From the NCBI GenBank assembly GCA_016876055.1, contig VHDM01000008.1:1-24505 (forward strand): 24,505 nt of DNA. Direction: 5' to 3'. A program made the position numbers and the translations under genes. Within the stretch, counting starts at the first letter, position 1, and each line of letters starts with the position of its first letter. Of this stretch, positions 24,159 to 24,505 are shown one piece after another. The notes beneath the pieces are model-generated. The model was not told the origin of the DNA and searched no databases. It worked only from the letters and a program-made list of their open reading frames with translations. This DNA comes from Verrucomicrobiota bacterium. GTDB lineage: Bacteria; Verrucomicrobiota; Verrucomicrobiia; Methylacidiphilales; Verrucolacustridaceae.

Positions 24159-24505
24159 ATGATACGGAAGCCAGCGTGGCTGCGGGCAAAGATTCCGGGC
24201 GGGCCGGAGTACCTCAAGGTGCGCAACCTGGTTCAGGAAAACCGCCTGCACACGGTCTGCGAAAGCGCCCACTGTCCGAATCTGGGGGAATGCTGGAGCC
24301 GGGGGACGGCCACGATCATGATTCTGGGGGATACTTGCACCCGTTCCTGCCGGTTCTGCGCCATTGCCACAGGCAAGCCGGGTGAAGTGGATTGGGGGGA
24401 GCCGGCCCGGGTGGCGGACGCCGTGCGGATCATGGGCCTGAAACACGCGGTGATCACCTCGGTGGCCCGGGATGATCTGCAAGATGGTGGGGCGGAGATT
24501 TGGGC
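24159..24505 (+). CDS. lipA: Lipoyl synthase LipA (N-terminal part, runs off right edge)
   Basis: This radical SAM enzyme inserts two sulfurs into octanoyl groups on lipoyl domains of 2-oxoacid dehydrogenases. The first 115 residues are visible. They include [20 protein letters not shown], the auxiliary-cluster ligands as C-x4-C-x5-C ([12 protein letters not shown]), and the radical SAM CxxxCxxC (CTRSCRFC). [18 protein letters not shown], a stretch diagnostic of LipA, is the last part visible. The start ATG 24159 gives [15 protein letters not shown], a normal LipA beginning. The gene is divergent from the U32 gene with 62 nt between starts. A competing ATG at 24155 opens a 77-codon frame without homology. 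Confidence 0.97.
   Translation, partial: MIRKPAWLRAKIPGGPEYLKVRNLVQENRLHTVCESAHCPNLGECWSRGTATIMILGDTCTRSCRFCAIATGKPGEVDWGEPARVADAVRIMGLKHAVITSVARDDLQDGGAEIW

Overview
The window is a gene-dense, GC-rich stretch of bacterial chromosome. It carries housekeeping genes and shows no insertion sequence, phage, CRISPR array, rRNA or tRNA. The best phylogenetic clue is the transcript-cleavage factor at 7614-9443: a GreA domain fused to a long N-terminal extension, an architecture I associate with Verrucomicrobiota and Chlamydiae. A Thermus-type isocitrate dehydrogenase with a C-terminal extension, RNase HIII and a SurA-type chaperone indicate a free-living Gram-negative member of the PVC group, most likely a verrucomicrobium. 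That placement is inference from gene architecture, not from a search.

Layout, left to right. A partial membrane-anchored protein leaves the left edge on the minus strand, behind mutY. mutY is head-to-head with rnhC (RNase HIII), and their start codons share two bases. Next come an HU/IHF-type DNA-binding protein, hisS and aspS, with a strong hairpin over the hisS ribosome-binding site and hisS/aspS overlapping. A monothiol glutaredoxin-like gene, a SirB1/transglutaminase-like gene and a small secreted OB-fold protein follow, then the GreA fusion, enolase, an FtsB/DivIC-type division protein and malate dehydrogenase. From 12206 to 18481 four genes overlap by stop/start codons: mfd, a SurA-like chaperone, pdxA and an ATP-grasp-like protein of unknown function. 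From 18527 to 20035 on the minus strand lie bL33 and a two-gene unit for exported proteins. One of these, at 19340-20035, has a His...Cys arrangement resembling caspase-fold (clan CD) proteases. NADP-type isocitrate dehydrogenase is divergent from that unit and convergent with a large double-module U32 protein, which is divergent from lipA at the right edge.

The genes cover DNA repair (mutY, rnhC, mfd), aminoacylation and translation (hisS, aspS, bL33), transcription (GreA fusion), central carbon metabolism (eno, mdh, icd), cofactors (pdxA, lipA) and the envelope (FtsB-like, SurA-like).

Three things stand out. (1) Six genes have a -10-like hexamer ending exactly 6 nt before the ATG; five of them have a TTG-type -35 element 16-17 nt further upstream and the sixth has an extended -10. 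Five lack any Shine-Dalgarno. This geometry predicts leaderless mRNAs. (2) The exported caspase-like protein and its partner look like an undescribed two-gene system. (3) The ATP-grasp-like gene joined to pdxA has no obvious assigned substrate. No gap exceeds about 100 bases, so no large region is unexplained.
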